Positions 28,596 through 37,674 of a stretch of 64,000 nt of DNA are shown here, piece after piece. The first letter of the stretch is position 1. Each line of letters begins with the position of its first letter. The translations under genes and the position numbers were made by a program. The stretch comes from Turicibacter faecis. Its GTDB lineage: Bacteria > Bacillota_I > Bacilli_A > MOL361 > Turicibacteraceae. The stretch is from contig NZ_AP028127.1 of assembly GCF_037076425.1 (NCBI RefSeq), positions 1,866,501-1,930,500 on the forward strand. The letters are read 5' to 3'. The notes beneath the pieces are model-generated. The model saw nothing but the letters and a program-made list of their open reading frames with translations, had not been told where the DNA came from and ran no database searches.

Positions 28596-29786
28596 CTATC
28601 TAAATAAAGCATATAATTTTTCTAATTCGTCCGCATTACCGTAATTCGTTTGCTCGCAACCTTTAACTAACGTTTCTCGCAATGGGACATCTAAATATAA
28701 CTTTTCTATCCCTTGAGCAATTCCCTCAATTGATTTTTCAGTAATCCATCCATCAAATCCATCTTTCAACTGACTTTTTGCTGTTTCATAATTAGTGATT
28801 AAAACGGGTTTATGTAAAATTTGTGCCTCCGTTACAGTCACGGCTTTCCCCTCATATCGAGACGGTTGCACGTATAAATCACACGCCTTAATATACGGAT
28901 AAGGATTCATTTGTTTGCCGAGTAAAATAAAGCTATCCTCTAATCCATTTTCTGCAATTAATTCCCTTAGCATCGGCTCGTCACCACCATATCCAACCAC
29001 ATACCACTTAATATTCGTATACCCTTTATCGTGAAGAATTCGAAGCGCCTTAATCGCATGATCGTATCCTTTTGGGTAACATAATCTTCCCACTGAAAGA
29101 AGGTTGAAGTTATTCTGGTAGAAGGGAAGAGACGCTTCCTCTAACGACATCGCTTGAATAAACGAAGGAGAAATAATATTTTCAATCATGATAATCTTAT
29201 TTGATAACGTGGGGTATTGCTTTAAAAAAGATTTCGTCACGTGATTTGAAATGGAAATGATGTAATCATATTGCGACCAAACTTTTGTATCCATCTCTAC
29301 GTCTGTTTCCATCGTCGAATAATCCGTATGAATCCACGCAATTTTTGTTTTAGCCTTTACCTTAGTTGCGACGAAATAGTGCGGCCACAAATAACTAATC
29401 GCCACATCATATTCCTTTTCAACCGGTTTAAGAAACGGAAGACACTTTTCCCAAATCAATTGCATTTGGTAAATACCTGATTCTTTAAATTGATGTTTAC
29501 GACCATATCGTTTCGCGGCAAAATTAGCATAGAGTCGCGCAACAGCTAATGAAAAATATCGATTTAAAAGGACCTCTTTAATTCCCTGTCTAAACGTCTT
29601 ATACTGCGGATTTTCTGGTAATAAATGCGGCTCCGATGGTAACAGTGTCATGAAATCCCCGGTATGGCTATAGATGAGTAAATCGACTTCATGATCTGTA
29701 TAATTAAAATGGCTCAATAATCCGATAAGACTTCGCTCAACGCCTCCTATTTCCATATCAAATGATGTAATCAGTACTTTTTTCAT
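28596..29786 (-). CDS. Family 4 glycosyltransferase (locus 2)
   Basis: GT-B glycosyltransferase of 396 residues with KKVLITSFDMEIGGVERSLIGLL at the N-terminus, SVGRLCYPKGYDHAIKAL in the donor domain and YEGKAVTVTEAQIL as the EX7E motif. It is a paralogue of the enzyme at 25238-26446. AGGAGG stands 7 bases before the ATG, and the gene follows its upstream neighbour after 11 bases. Cytoplasmic, acting on lipid-linked intermediates; donor unknown. Confidence 0.85.
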   Translation of the reverse strand: MKKVLITSFDMEIGGVERSLIGLLSHFNYTDHEVDLLIYSHTGDFMTLLPSEPHLLPENPQYKTFRQGIKEVLLNRYFSLAVARLYANFAAKRYGRKHQFKESGIYQMQLIWEKCLPFLKPVEKEYDVAISYLWPHYFVATKVKAKTKIAWIHTDYSTMETDVEMDTKVWSQYDYIISISNHVTKSFLKQYPTLSNKIIMIENIISPSFIQAMSLEEASLPFYQNNFNLLSVGRLCYPKGYDHAIKALRILHDKGYTNIKWYVVGYGGDEPMLRELIAENGLEDSFILLGKQMNPYPYIKACDLYVQPSRYEGKAVTVTEAQILHKPVLITNYETAKSQLKDGFDGWITEKSIEGIAQGIEKLYLDVPLRETLVKGCEQTNYGNADELEKLYALFR

Positions 29787-29797
29787 TCGCTTTCCTC

Positions 29798-30850
29798 CTA
29801 TAATACTTTCGCGAGAAGCGCTAATTTTCGCTGACGTTTCCTAAAAGACTCATATTGCGATAGCCCTAACTGTGCGAGTGTTTCAACATGTTGATGCTTA
29901 ATCGCAGTTAAGTAGTCTGCTGAAAAATACTTATTCGCATCTGCATTCATCGTTGCCTCCACAATAGCAGGATGCTCACAGTAACGTTTAATCATCTCTG
30001 CCTTCTCCTGATCGGTCATTGGACTCGCCCAAAGGTTCTGTAACGATAATTTAAACGAATTAAGAAGCATGATACTAATCCCACCTAGATGCTTACTCAA
30101 ACTATCCTGATAGTAGTGTTCAATCACTTCTTTTTGAATACAGTACCCCTCCGTTATATCGTGAAAATGATGGGGCATATATCGCGACGTATTTCCGCCT
30201 GCTCGGTAATAATAGAGGGGATCATCGATGATTTTAATTGAGTTTGCTTTTAAGAAGACTTCTAAATTCAAGTATAGATCGTCCCCTAAAAACTTAAGGC
30301 GTTGAACATATTGACCACTTTCCTTGAGAAGTTCACTTTTAAAGAGTTTCGCATATAGCGTAGCCGGAAACGGGTGTCCGTGAAAGAAGGCTTCGACAAT
30401 TTGAGTACGGATCGCGTCACCCTTCACGGTTGTATTTTCTTTAAAATAGTGACTCTCATTTTTTCGTTTTAATAGCGCGCGATCACTAAGAACGCGATAG
30501 CAATTACAAACAACGATATCTGGATCGTCCGCTACCTGTCCCATTAATCGTTCTACCATACATGGATGCACCCAATCATCGGCATCGACAAACATGATAT
30601 ATTTCCCCGTCGCTTCATCTATTCCACGTTGGCGAGTAGCAATTGATCCTTCATTTTTTTTATTAATTAAAAGAATGCGAGAATCCTTCTGTAAGAATTG
30701 CTCGCAAATTTTTTGACTTCTATCCGTTGATCCATCATTGACAAGAATAATTTCTAACTCACGATAGGTTTGATGGATTAATGACTTTAAACACTTTTTT
30801 AATTTATCTTGGGCATTATAAATTGGAACGACGATACTAACTTTATCCAT
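29798..30850 (-). CDS. Family 2 glycosyltransferase (locus 2)
   Basis: A 350-residue GT-A enzyme with KVSIVVPIYNAQDKLKKCL, VNDGSTDRSQ, MFVDADDWVHP and a later FLGDDLYLNLEVFLKA motif. This set is the standard signature of capsule GT2 enzymes such as WcaA/EpsJ-type proteins. The C-terminal third is helical and basic, suggesting peripheral contact with the membrane. It sits in the uninterrupted run of locus 2 transferases, four bases after the GT32 gene. The sugar transferred is not readable. Confidence 0.85.
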   Translation of the reverse strand: MDKVSIVVPIYNAQDKLKKCLKSLIHQTYRELEIILVNDGSTDRSQKICEQFLQKDSRILLINKKNEGSIATRQRGIDEATGKYIMFVDADDWVHPCMVERLMGQVADDPDIVVCNCYRVLSDRALLKRKNESHYFKENTTVKGDAIRTQIVEAFFHGHPFPATLYAKLFKSELLKESGQYVQRLKFLGDDLYLNLEVFLKANSIKIIDDPLYYYRAGGNTSRYMPHHFHDITEGYCIQKEVIEHYYQDSLSKHLGGISIMLLNSFKLSLQNLWASPMTDQEKAEMIKRYCEHPAIVEATMNADANKYFSADYLTAIKHQHVETLAQLGLSQYESFRKRQRKLALLAKVL

Positions 30851-30854
30851 TGAA

Positions 30855-31610
30855 TTATTTTCCCCCTAACTTCTGATCTTTAAGTTGTCTAAGCCTCGCT
30901 AGACGTTGCCCGCCAATGACTTTCACAACCCCTTTCTTAATTCCCGATTTAACACGGGTCGAAAGTGGAAGCCAGCTTTTGTGGAAGTGATGGATGGCAT
31001 ACGTCTTTGGCGTTGCCTTCGAATAGCAATTAATATAATCGTATGGAGAAAAATACTCTTGAGGATATAGCGTCATCACTCCCTCAATTTTTTGATACGC
31101 CCCATTTAATTGAATCCCTTTATTTTGAAGGATCTCTGTCACAACTGTGACATTCGTAAATTTCTTTACTTCGCCTTCCTTATTAATTAACTCGACTGTA
31201 TCATAAAAGGCTAAAAACTCCTGGATTAATGAATTAAATGGCTTGGCTCCAATTAAACTCGTTGCAATAAAGTTTTTCTCCTCAAATCCCCAAAAAGAGT
31301 CCTCATTTAGAAATGGATTTAAACTTTGATAAATCTCCGTATCCGTATCTAAATAAATTCCGCCCTGATGATAAAGCGCATAAACCCGTACATAGTCACT
31401 AACAAAGGCATAATTCCCTATCTCATAAGCGGCTTTTGTAAAAGGATGCGCCTCTATATCAAAGTTTTCTTCATTCCATTCGATAATTTCATAATCTGTT
31501 AGATGGGTTTTCCAACTATTAATACACTTTTGAACAATCGCCGGTTTTTCTGCTCCACCAAACCAACAATAATGAATCACCTTAGGAATCGATGCCACAC
31601 TCTCTTTCAT
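30855..31610 (-). CDS. GT32-family glycosyltransferase (DXD capsule type)
   Basis: The 251-residue protein begins IPKVIHYCWFGGAEKPA and contains the donor-binding DXD motif in HQGGIYLDTDTEI, preceded by AFVSDYVRVYALY. This combination identifies the GT32 family (DXD sugar-binding region, Och1/capsular type), which includes many mannosyl- and galactosyl-transferases. Residue WNEENFD also matches family members. Length is normal for bacterial examples. It lies between the polymerase gene and a GT2 gene in locus 2. Confidence 0.82.
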   Translation of the reverse strand: MKESVASIPKVIHYCWFGGAEKPAIVQKCINSWKTHLTDYEIIEWNEENFDIEAHPFTKAAYEIGNYAFVSDYVRVYALYHQGGIYLDTDTEIYQSLNPFLNEDSFWGFEEKNFIATSLIGAKPFNSLIQEFLAFYDTVELINKEGEVKKFTNVTVVTEILQNKGIQLNGAYQKIEGVMTLYPQEYFSPYDYINCYSKATPKTYAIHHFHKSWLPLSTRVKSGIKKGVVKVIGGQRLARLRQLKDQKLGGK

Positions 31611-31631
31611 CTCATAATCACCTCTTTATTC

Positions 31632-32693
31632 TTAAAATAAGTTTAAATAATTGGATTCGTAAACTAATCCTGTCTGCTCAACTAACATAAAAATTAAGTA
31701 GCAGACTAATAATAAATAATAAAGTACTCTTCGCTCTTTTTCTCTTGGTAAGACCGACACGATGAGGGGAAGAAGCACAAAATTATACGGTTGAAAATAA
31801 TAAGAAAAACGGGCAAAGATCCAATTCTTTAATGATACCGTCATGACTAACGCATTAAATAAAGACATATTGACAAAAATATCACTCTCGCTCCATTTCT
31901 CCTTAATTTCGCGACGAAGCATAAACGCAAGTCCGACGGGTACATAGTTAATCACGGTACGAATTAAGCTCGATCCCCCCCAGTTATTTTCCATAAAATA
32001 CTCTTCGTAATATCCATACTGTGTATTTTGAAGGACATCAAATACAAAAGGTAGCATCATATCAAAGGCGATAACAAAGCCAAACACCGCTAATGAGATG
32101 AGCATTAACCGTTTTGACCACGGTTTTAATCGCGCTAAAAAATAAACAGGAATCATGACTAACGCTGATTGATGGAATGTTGAAACCACTAAAACCACAA
32201 TTAAATATAAGAGGAATTTCCCCTTTGTAATAAGATGCGTAAAGGAAAATAAAATCGCAGCTGATAGGGCCTGGCGGATTCCATTCATTGTCGTTAGAAA
32301 GTATCCACTTGTAACATAAAGATACACTTGAAGCTCATAATAACTATACTTTCGATAGCGTGCCAAAGTCACTAGATTACAGACCGCAATAATAATTGCT
32401 GTAAATAAAATCAAGAGTTGCGGATCTGGGGACAGGTAAGTTAAAAATAAACTCATCGTATTAAAGCCAACATCCTGACTAAATTCCATGGACTGATTAT
32501 TAGCTAAAACGGTGTAACTTTGCATGTAAGTTTCAGTATCTCCAATATTACTTCTAAAACCTGAGATTAAACAAAAAGCCACAATAACGATTCCGATCGT
32601 TGTTAAAGCCAAGCCCTTATTTTTATTTTCGACTTGACGGGCCATAAAAAGAAGAAGATATGAAATCAATACTAATATTAAACAAACGACCAT
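31632..32693 (-). CDS. EpsG/Wzy-type polysaccharide polymerase (locus 2)
   Basis: A 353-residue protein with about ten membrane segments and the FRSNIGDTETYMQSY motif near residue 47, the same family mark as in the locus 1 polymerase (FRSENVGTDTSLY). It also carries NGIRQALSAAILF. Such proteins are thought to join undecaprenyl-linked repeat units outside the membrane. Sequence outside these motifs differs from locus 1, as expected for enzymes with different linkage specificity. AGGGGATAGGAA precedes the ATG. Confidence 0.75.
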   Translation of the reverse strand: MVVCLILVLISYLLLFMARQVENKNKGLALTTIGIVIVAFCLISGFRSNIGDTETYMQSYTVLANNQSMEFSQDVGFNTMSLFLTYLSPDPQLLILFTAIIIAVCNLVTLARYRKYSYYELQVYLYVTSGYFLTTMNGIRQALSAAILFSFTHLITKGKFLLYLIVVLVVSTFHQSALVMIPVYFLARLKPWSKRLMLISLAVFGFVIAFDMMLPFVFDVLQNTQYGYYEEYFMENNWGGSSLIRTVINYVPVGLAFMLRREIKEKWSESDIFVNMSLFNALVMTVSLKNWIFARFSYYFQPYNFVLLPLIVSVLPREKERRVLYYLLLVCYLIFMLVEQTGLVYESNYLNLF

Positions 32694-32708
32694 TTCCTAT
32701 CCCCTCCC

Positions 32709-33587
32709 CTATTTTGCCCTTTTAATGACGTATAAATAAAGTAAACATCCAAATGGGAAGGCTAATAGTGTTAATCCTTTTAAAGGCGATTTTCTTAAAA
32801 ATGTTTTATCTTTCGCAATTAAACTACTCGACACATAATGAACGCATGCTTTAAATTTAAATCCGAGGGAAGCACGCGGGTTTTTCATATCTTCCATTCG
32901 GATAAACGCAAATCCTCGTGGGTTTTTCACATATTGTTTAAACATGTTTAACGACGATCCATCTTCCATATATTCAACCACACAGACAATTTCATTTAAT
33001 GTCACTAGTTCATATTCCTCGTCGAGTTTGGCATATTTATACCCAAGTCCTACGTATTTTTCTCCCTCAAAAATCGGATACGGGTTCTTTTTCATTAAAT
33101 CTGTACGATAAATGAGTTTTTTATCGCCACGTAATTGGTATTTATGATAAAGGTCCCAGTAAGTTGATTGTTTAACATTATCAGGAAATCTATCTCCTAA
33201 AACTTCTATGTCGCTATATCCATCAAGTGCTGCAATTCCAGCAAGTTTTGGATTTTTATTTTTTTGCCAACACTCAATGATTTTTTCAATCGCCCAATCT
33301 GTTAAGTAGTCATCTGAATCGATACAAACGTTTAATTCAGTCTCCATCAATTCGTAAGCCGTGTTATGGGCCCCGTGCATTCCTTGGTTTTGTTGGTAGT
33401 GGTATTGAATTGGAATTTCATTTTGTTCAATCCACGTGCTCACTAGTTCTTTCGTATGATCGGTTGAGCCATCATCGATAATTAACCAAACGAAATCTTT
33501 TGATGTTTGACGCTTTAAACTTTCGTAGCATTTGTGTAGCGTATAGGCACGATTGTACGCGGGTGTGAATACTGTTAAAGTTGCCAT
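32709..33587 (-). CDS. Family 2 glycosyltransferase (locus 2)
   Basis: A 292-residue GT-A enzyme with LTVFTPAYNRAYTLHKCYESL, IDDGSTDHTKELV and NVCIDSDDYLTDWAIEKI. The TPAYNR form and short length place it in a different GT2 branch from its three locus 2 neighbours; enzymes of this type often act early in repeat-unit assembly. A single hydrophobic stretch near the C-terminus (about 268-288) with a basic end may tie it to the membrane. It follows the next upstream transferase after 15 bases. Confidence 0.83.
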   Translation of the reverse strand: MATLTVFTPAYNRAYTLHKCYESLKRQTSKDFVWLIIDDGSTDHTKELVSTWIEQNEIPIQYHYQQNQGMHGAHNTAYELMETELNVCIDSDDYLTDWAIEKIIECWQKNKNPKLAGIAALDGYSDIEVLGDRFPDNVKQSTYWDLYHKYQLRGDKKLIYRTDLMKKNPYPIFEGEKYVGLGYKYAKLDEEYELVTLNEIVCVVEYMEDGSSLNMFKQYVKNPRGFAFIRMEDMKNPRASLGFKFKACVHYVSSSLIAKDKTFLRKSPLKGLTLLAFPFGCLLYLYVIKRAK

Positions 33588-33602
33588 TTTATTTTCCCCT
33601 TT

Positions 33603-34709
33603 TTATCCTTTATAAAATTCTAAATAAAATTTGAGTAGTTCCGCTGAACTTTGATTACTGCTGTACCCCTTTTGAGTTAGGATATCAGTATAATCTTTTT
33701 TATCATAATTAAGGGATAGAATTTTTTCTGCCCATTGGCTTGCGCCCTCATTTAAATCGATGAATTCAACCTCGCCACATAGGTTTGCTTCTGAGGTCAC
33801 CCCTGTCGATGTCACACATTTTAAACCTGAGGCTTGTGCTTCTACTAAGACAACAGGAAGTCCTTCAAATAAAGAGGGAAATAGAAAGAGGTCCATCGCC
33901 TGCATGAGGGATTTGATATCCTTTCGTAATCCAAGGAAACGAACTTTGTTCTCAAGCCCCATTTCTTTTACCTTCTCTTTTATCTTATCCTCTAGGTATC
34001 CCTCTCCAACTAATAAAAGTACTGCTTTATCACATCGTTTTTGAATTTCATTAAATACCTCAATTAAAAAGTCATGATTCTTCTGAGGGTTAAATCTTCC
34101 CACGTGACCAATTACAAATTCATCCGTCAAATTCAGATTGCGTCGTGTTTCCTCGCGAATTAACGGGTTCATTTTAAAATCGTCTAAATCTACGGCGTTC
34201 GGTAAAACTTTAATTTGGGATTTCTCTACCATTCCGCCAAATAACCATTGACCCGCCTGATCAGAACACGCATAGTAATAATTCGCATTGGGTTTGAGAT
34301 ATCTTCTGCCATACCATCTAAACGGATACTTATAATCTAACTTTAAGTCAGCTAAATGGCTATGTGCAATTCGACAGGGCACTCCGTATTTTTTAGCTGC
34401 TCGTAACGCAAATCCACTATTTTCATTAATATGGGCATGAACGACACGATACTCTTGATGTTTGGAAAAGAAATCATCAAGTTCTTTAAAATATTTTTTA
34501 TAATGACCCGGACGAATACTACTTAATCGATATATTTTACCGCCTAATTCTTCAATTTCGTCATCGTAATCTCCGCGCTCCTGACGATGAACTAAGAAAT
34601 CAAATTGATAGAGACCTTTGTCTAATTTACGATAATAGTTCATAAGCATTGTTTCAAGTCCACCGCGGTTCATTGCAGTCACCACTTGTAATATTCTGAT
34701 TGGTTCCAT
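33603..34709 (-). CDS. Family 4 glycosyltransferase, EpsF-like (locus 2)
   Basis: A 368-residue GT-B enzyme with RILQVVTAMNRGGLETMLMNYYRK at the N-terminus, AHSHLADLKL, HVGRFNPQKNHDFLIEVF and FEGLPVVLVEAQASGLKC (EX7E). It matches the locus 1 enzyme at 9234-10355 in motif order and wording (GGxESVVMNYYRxxD, FDFxxxxD, HVGRF-NH-FLI, EGLPVV-VEAQASG). The two polymers may thus share one linkage. The ATG is preceded by AGGAGAATAGGG. Confidence 0.87.
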   Translation of the reverse strand: MEPIRILQVVTAMNRGGLETMLMNYYRKLDKGLYQFDFLVHRQERGDYDDEIEELGGKIYRLSSIRPGHYKKYFKELDDFFSKHQEYRVVHAHINENSGFALRAAKKYGVPCRIAHSHLADLKLDYKYPFRWYGRRYLKPNANYYYACSDQAGQWLFGGMVEKSQIKVLPNAVDLDDFKMNPLIREETRRNLNLTDEFVIGHVGRFNPQKNHDFLIEVFNEIQKRCDKAVLLLVGEGYLEDKIKEKVKEMGLENKVRFLGLRKDIKSLMQAMDLFLFPSLFEGLPVVLVEAQASGLKCVTSTGVTSEANLCGEVEFIDLNEGASQWAEKILSLNYDKKDYTDILTQKGYSSNQSSAELLKFYLEFYKG

Positions 34710-34728
34710 CCCTATTCTCCTTATCTTC

Positions 34729-35322
34729 TTAAAACTCTACTTGCACGCTTGTTCGCTTATTATAATAAACTGTGTTGGCTTCGACATGACCTTTGACAAT
34801 ACTTCCAGCCGCGATAACTGCGTTGTCCCCAATCGTCGTTCCGCGTAAAATCACCGTATTCGCACCAATCCAAACGTTTTTTCCAATTCTCACTGGCGTT
34901 TTAATTAAGTGTTGATCACCTTCATGCTTATAATTATGATCATGGTCATTAATACACACATTCGGTGCAATTTTTGTATACTCACCGATATAAACTTCTT
35001 CCACGCAATTTATATTACAGTTATCATTAATAAAAACATATTCGCCAAGCGTTAGCTTCCCAGAAAAATCTACCCGAAAGCGACAGTTTCTTCTGATGTA
35101 TACAAATTTACCGATGTTGACCTGAGCCCTTTTATTAAAAATTTCAAATCGGCTCTTTGATTCCATCGTAAATAGCTGGGCATTCATATTTTTTAAGTAA
35201 ACCCATTTGCACCATCTTGCACGCATCATTCCTTTTAATTGGGCTATATTCATTAGCAAGGAGAAATATAGTCCTCGGTCAGATGCCTGCTTTTTAATCG
35301 TTGTTATTACCTTTTTTATCAT
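34729..35322 (-). CDS. Hexapeptide-repeat O-acetyltransferase (locus 2)
   Basis: A protein of about 197 residues whose C-terminal 120 residues form left-handed beta-helix repeats (NVCINDHDHNYKHEG, VWIGANTVILRGTTIGDNAVIAAGS). The His in NDHDHNY matches the catalytic position of maltose/galactoside O-acetyltransferase-type enzymes. The first 50 residues are basic and contain no membrane segment. It probably acetylates a sugar of the locus 2 repeat unit in the cytoplasm. I use the ATG at 35322, five bases after GGGTGA; the GTG nine bases upstream directly follows the preceding stop codon and lacks a site. Confidence 0.78.
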   Translation of the reverse strand: MIKKVITTIKKQASDRGLYFSLLMNIAQLKGMMRARWCKWVYLKNMNAQLFTMESKSRFEIFNKRAQVNIGKFVYIRRNCRFRVDFSGKLTLGEYVFINDNCNINCVEEVYIGEYTKIAPNVCINDHDHNYKHEGDQHLIKTPVRIGKNVWIGANTVILRGTTIGDNAVIAAGSIVKGHVEANTVYYNKRTSVQVEF

Positions 35323-35332
35323 CTTCTTCACC

Positions 35333-36394
35333 CTATAGTCGTTTTCTTAAAAAATCGATTCCTAAAATAATTAGGAAAGACGGTAACACCAATTTTCTTT
35401 TATTACATAAATAAAACATTCGCCAATGAGGAGGAAAGGCTTCTGGCAAAAACTCTTCATACGCGGCGGCTATTTCTTCATCGTGAAGAATTTCCTTCCA
35501 ACGGGAAACCTTTTTGCTAAATCTTGCTTTATCCCCATCAAAACTTTCATTTAATCCCAGTCCTAATAAGGATAAACATTTTCTATTTCGCAACGCCTCC
35601 ACATACGCCTCATCTTTATTATTTAATTTGATATGATGCTCCATTTTTGAAAATAGTGTTTTCCACTGTGTCATTAAATGTGGATTATGTCTCGATGTAA
35701 TTGAATTCGCGTTTTCTTTCCAATAATGGTAAAGTGGTTGATTAATAAACACGACTTTCTTAAAGTATTCAAATGCTTGAATATTGAATAAACCATCCTC
35801 GTTTGAACCAATCACATTTAAATCGGTAAACTGAAGATTCTGTTGTTGAATAATCTCCGCCTTATATAGCTTTGCCCAAACGGTTCCAAGAGCATCTAGT
35901 GTCTCTGGACTTCCTAGTTCACTATTAATCGGACCAAAAAGACGTCTTTGTAAGTGCCCCACTTCTTCCTCTTCATATACGACGCGATCAGGTAAATTAA
36001 ATACTTTCTCTTTGGAACGATTAGAAAATTCTCGCACATAACCACACATTACTAAATCGCTATTTGAATCAATTGCTTCCTCAATTAAAACCTCTACTGT
36101 GTTGGGAGAAAGCCAGTCATCGCTATCTACAAACATGACATAATGTCCTGTTATCTTTTTGAGGGCCTGATTGCGTGAATCTGAAACTCCTGTATTCCTT
36201 TTATCAATTAATTGAATCCGATTATCTTGGCGTTTGTATTCTCTTATGATTTCTAAACTTCGATCCATTGACCCATCATTGACGCAAATAATTTCAATCA
36301 AAGGATACGTCTGGTTTAACAGACTTTCAAGGCAACGGCTTAAATACCCCTCCGCATTATAGACAGGAACAATCAAACTCACTAACCTACTCAT
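35333..36394 (-). CDS. Family 2 glycosyltransferase (locus 2)
   Basis: A 353-residue GT-A enzyme: VSLIVPVYNAEGYLSRCLESL, CVNDGSMDRSLEII and MFVDSDDWLSP, followed by VIGSNEDGLFNIQAF, where NED replaces the more common GED. Same branch as the GT2 genes at 27552 and 29798. Its ATG lies inside the end of the upstream GT4 gene (8-base overlap), just after a run of nine G on the coding strand, so its translation is probably coupled to that gene. Confidence 0.85.
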   Translation of the reverse strand: MSRLVSLIVPVYNAEGYLSRCLESLLNQTYPLIEIICVNDGSMDRSLEIIREYKRQDNRIQLIDKRNTGVSDSRNQALKKITGHYVMFVDSDDWLSPNTVEVLIEEAIDSNSDLVMCGYVREFSNRSKEKVFNLPDRVVYEEEEVGHLQRRLFGPINSELGSPETLDALGTVWAKLYKAEIIQQQNLQFTDLNVIGSNEDGLFNIQAFEYFKKVVFINQPLYHYWKENANSITSRHNPHLMTQWKTLFSKMEHHIKLNNKDEAYVEALRNRKCLSLLGLGLNESFDGDKARFSKKVSRWKEILHDEEIAAAYEEFLPEAFPPHWRMFYLCNKRKLVLPSFLIILGIDFLRKRL

Positions 36395-37508
36395 CTATGG
36401 CCCCCCCCCACAATACTTCCATCTGTTTTAAAACGGTATCCATACTAAACTCCTTTATCGCCTCATAAGAGGCCGCCCCCATAGTCTCAATTAACTGGGA
36501 ATTGCGAACAAAATTTTCAATATAATTCGCGGTTTGTAACTCATCATTAATAGGAACTAGATAACCTGTTTTTTCATGGATAATCAAATCTCGATTTCCA
36601 CGGATATTCGTTCCAATCACAGGCTTCTTACAACACATCAATTCCATGACGCTGCGGGGCAACCCCTCGCGATAAGAAAGTAAGACCCCAATATCTGAAA
36701 CCGCAATAACCTCTTTCACGTTTTGGGTAAACCCGAGTAAGCGAATATTCGATTCCAAGCCTTTTTCCTTAATTACTTCACGAACTTGATCAAATAGAAC
36801 ACCTTCTCCAGCACATAGAACCTTGACCGAAATATTGCGTTGCTTTAGTAAATGAACAGCCTCAATGATTTGACGGTGATTTTTATTTTCATTTACTTCT
36901 GCAATCATCGCAATTACGAAATCCTCTGGTTTAAGATCGTATTTTGCTCTTAATGCATTTCTGTCTAAATCCTCCACACCGTATGTTTCAAAATCAATTC
37001 CTACCCCATTTACCTTAAATACCTTCTTAATAGGAAATCGTAATGCACGTTCGTAGTCTTCCCCGTTAATTGTAATTAACATATCCGTAAGGGGGGCCAT
37101 TAGACGTTCAATCGGATAATACAATAGCCACCCTAGTTTGCTTCCTCCCTTATGGAAGTGAAAACCATGCGCCGTATAAATTGACGTTAAATTTTTAAAT
37201 TTCAATTTTAACAAACGCCCATATAGCCCCGCAATTGGAGTATGAACATGGATATAGTCGTAATTCTCCTCAGCCTGAATCTTTTGTAACTTTTGAAAAG
37301 CCTGGTAATTATTTAAACCTAATGGATTCCGGCTAAAGGGAACATTATACACCTTGACGCCACTTTCAATTAACGTGGGATCTATTTCTTTATCAACAAA
37401 ACACGCGCAATCAACCTTAATTCCTTGATTCATTAAAAACTGAATATGTGGAACTAAAAAAGCATTGATTGTTCGACTTAGCGTTGTAATATAAAGTACC
37501 TTTTGCAT
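36387..37508 (-). CDS. Family 4 glycosyltransferase, first transferase gene of locus 2
   Basis: A 373-residue GT-B enzyme with QKVLYITTLSRTINAFLVPH at the N-terminus, HVHTPIAGLYGRL and TAHGFHFHKGG (typical of PglA/EpsD-like transferases), and REGLPRSVMELMCCKKPVIGT as the EX7E region. PglA-type enzymes add the second sugar onto an undecaprenyl-diphosphate primer, which would fit use of the PglC product; this is inference. The coding strand has nine consecutive G (36401-36409) just before the stop codon. It is the first gene after the hairpin that follows cpsD. Confidence 0.82.
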   Translation of the reverse strand: MQKVLYITTLSRTINAFLVPHIQFLMNQGIKVDCACFVDKEIDPTLIESGVKVYNVPFSRNPLGLNNYQAFQKLQKIQAEENYDYIHVHTPIAGLYGRLLKLKFKNLTSIYTAHGFHFHKGGSKLGWLLYYPIERLMAPLTDMLITINGEDYERALRFPIKKVFKVNGVGIDFETYGVEDLDRNALRAKYDLKPEDFVIAMIAEVNENKNHRQIIEAVHLLKQRNISVKVLCAGEGVLFDQVREVIKEKGLESNIRLLGFTQNVKEVIAVSDIGVLLSYREGLPRSVMELMCCKKPVIGTNIRGNRDLIIHEKTGYLVPINDELQTANYIENFVRNSQLIETMGAASYEAIKEFSMDTVLKQMEVLWGGAIDE

Positions 37509-37534
37509 TGTCTCTCCCCTTTTTATTTAAAAGT

Positions 37535-37581
37535 AAAAAAGTAGGTATTATTAAAAGTAAAACTCTTAAAGCAACCTACTC
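37535..37581 (-). terminator. Intra-operon terminator/attenuator after cpsD of locus 2
   Basis: Arms agtaggt (37540-37546) and acctact (37574-37580) with a loop of about 27 bases; on the minus strand the stem is followed by TTTTTTACTTTT. It is weaker than the hairpin in the same position of locus 1 (11055-11103), but the placement after cpsD and before the first glycan gene is identical. Confidence 0.5.
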
Positions 37582-37674
37582 TTAGTCATATGATTATTAA
37601 AAAGTTTATTTATTACTCATCATTGGTCGCTGATTATCAAAACCTTAAATGCTTAAGAAAATATAGGTTGTGTG

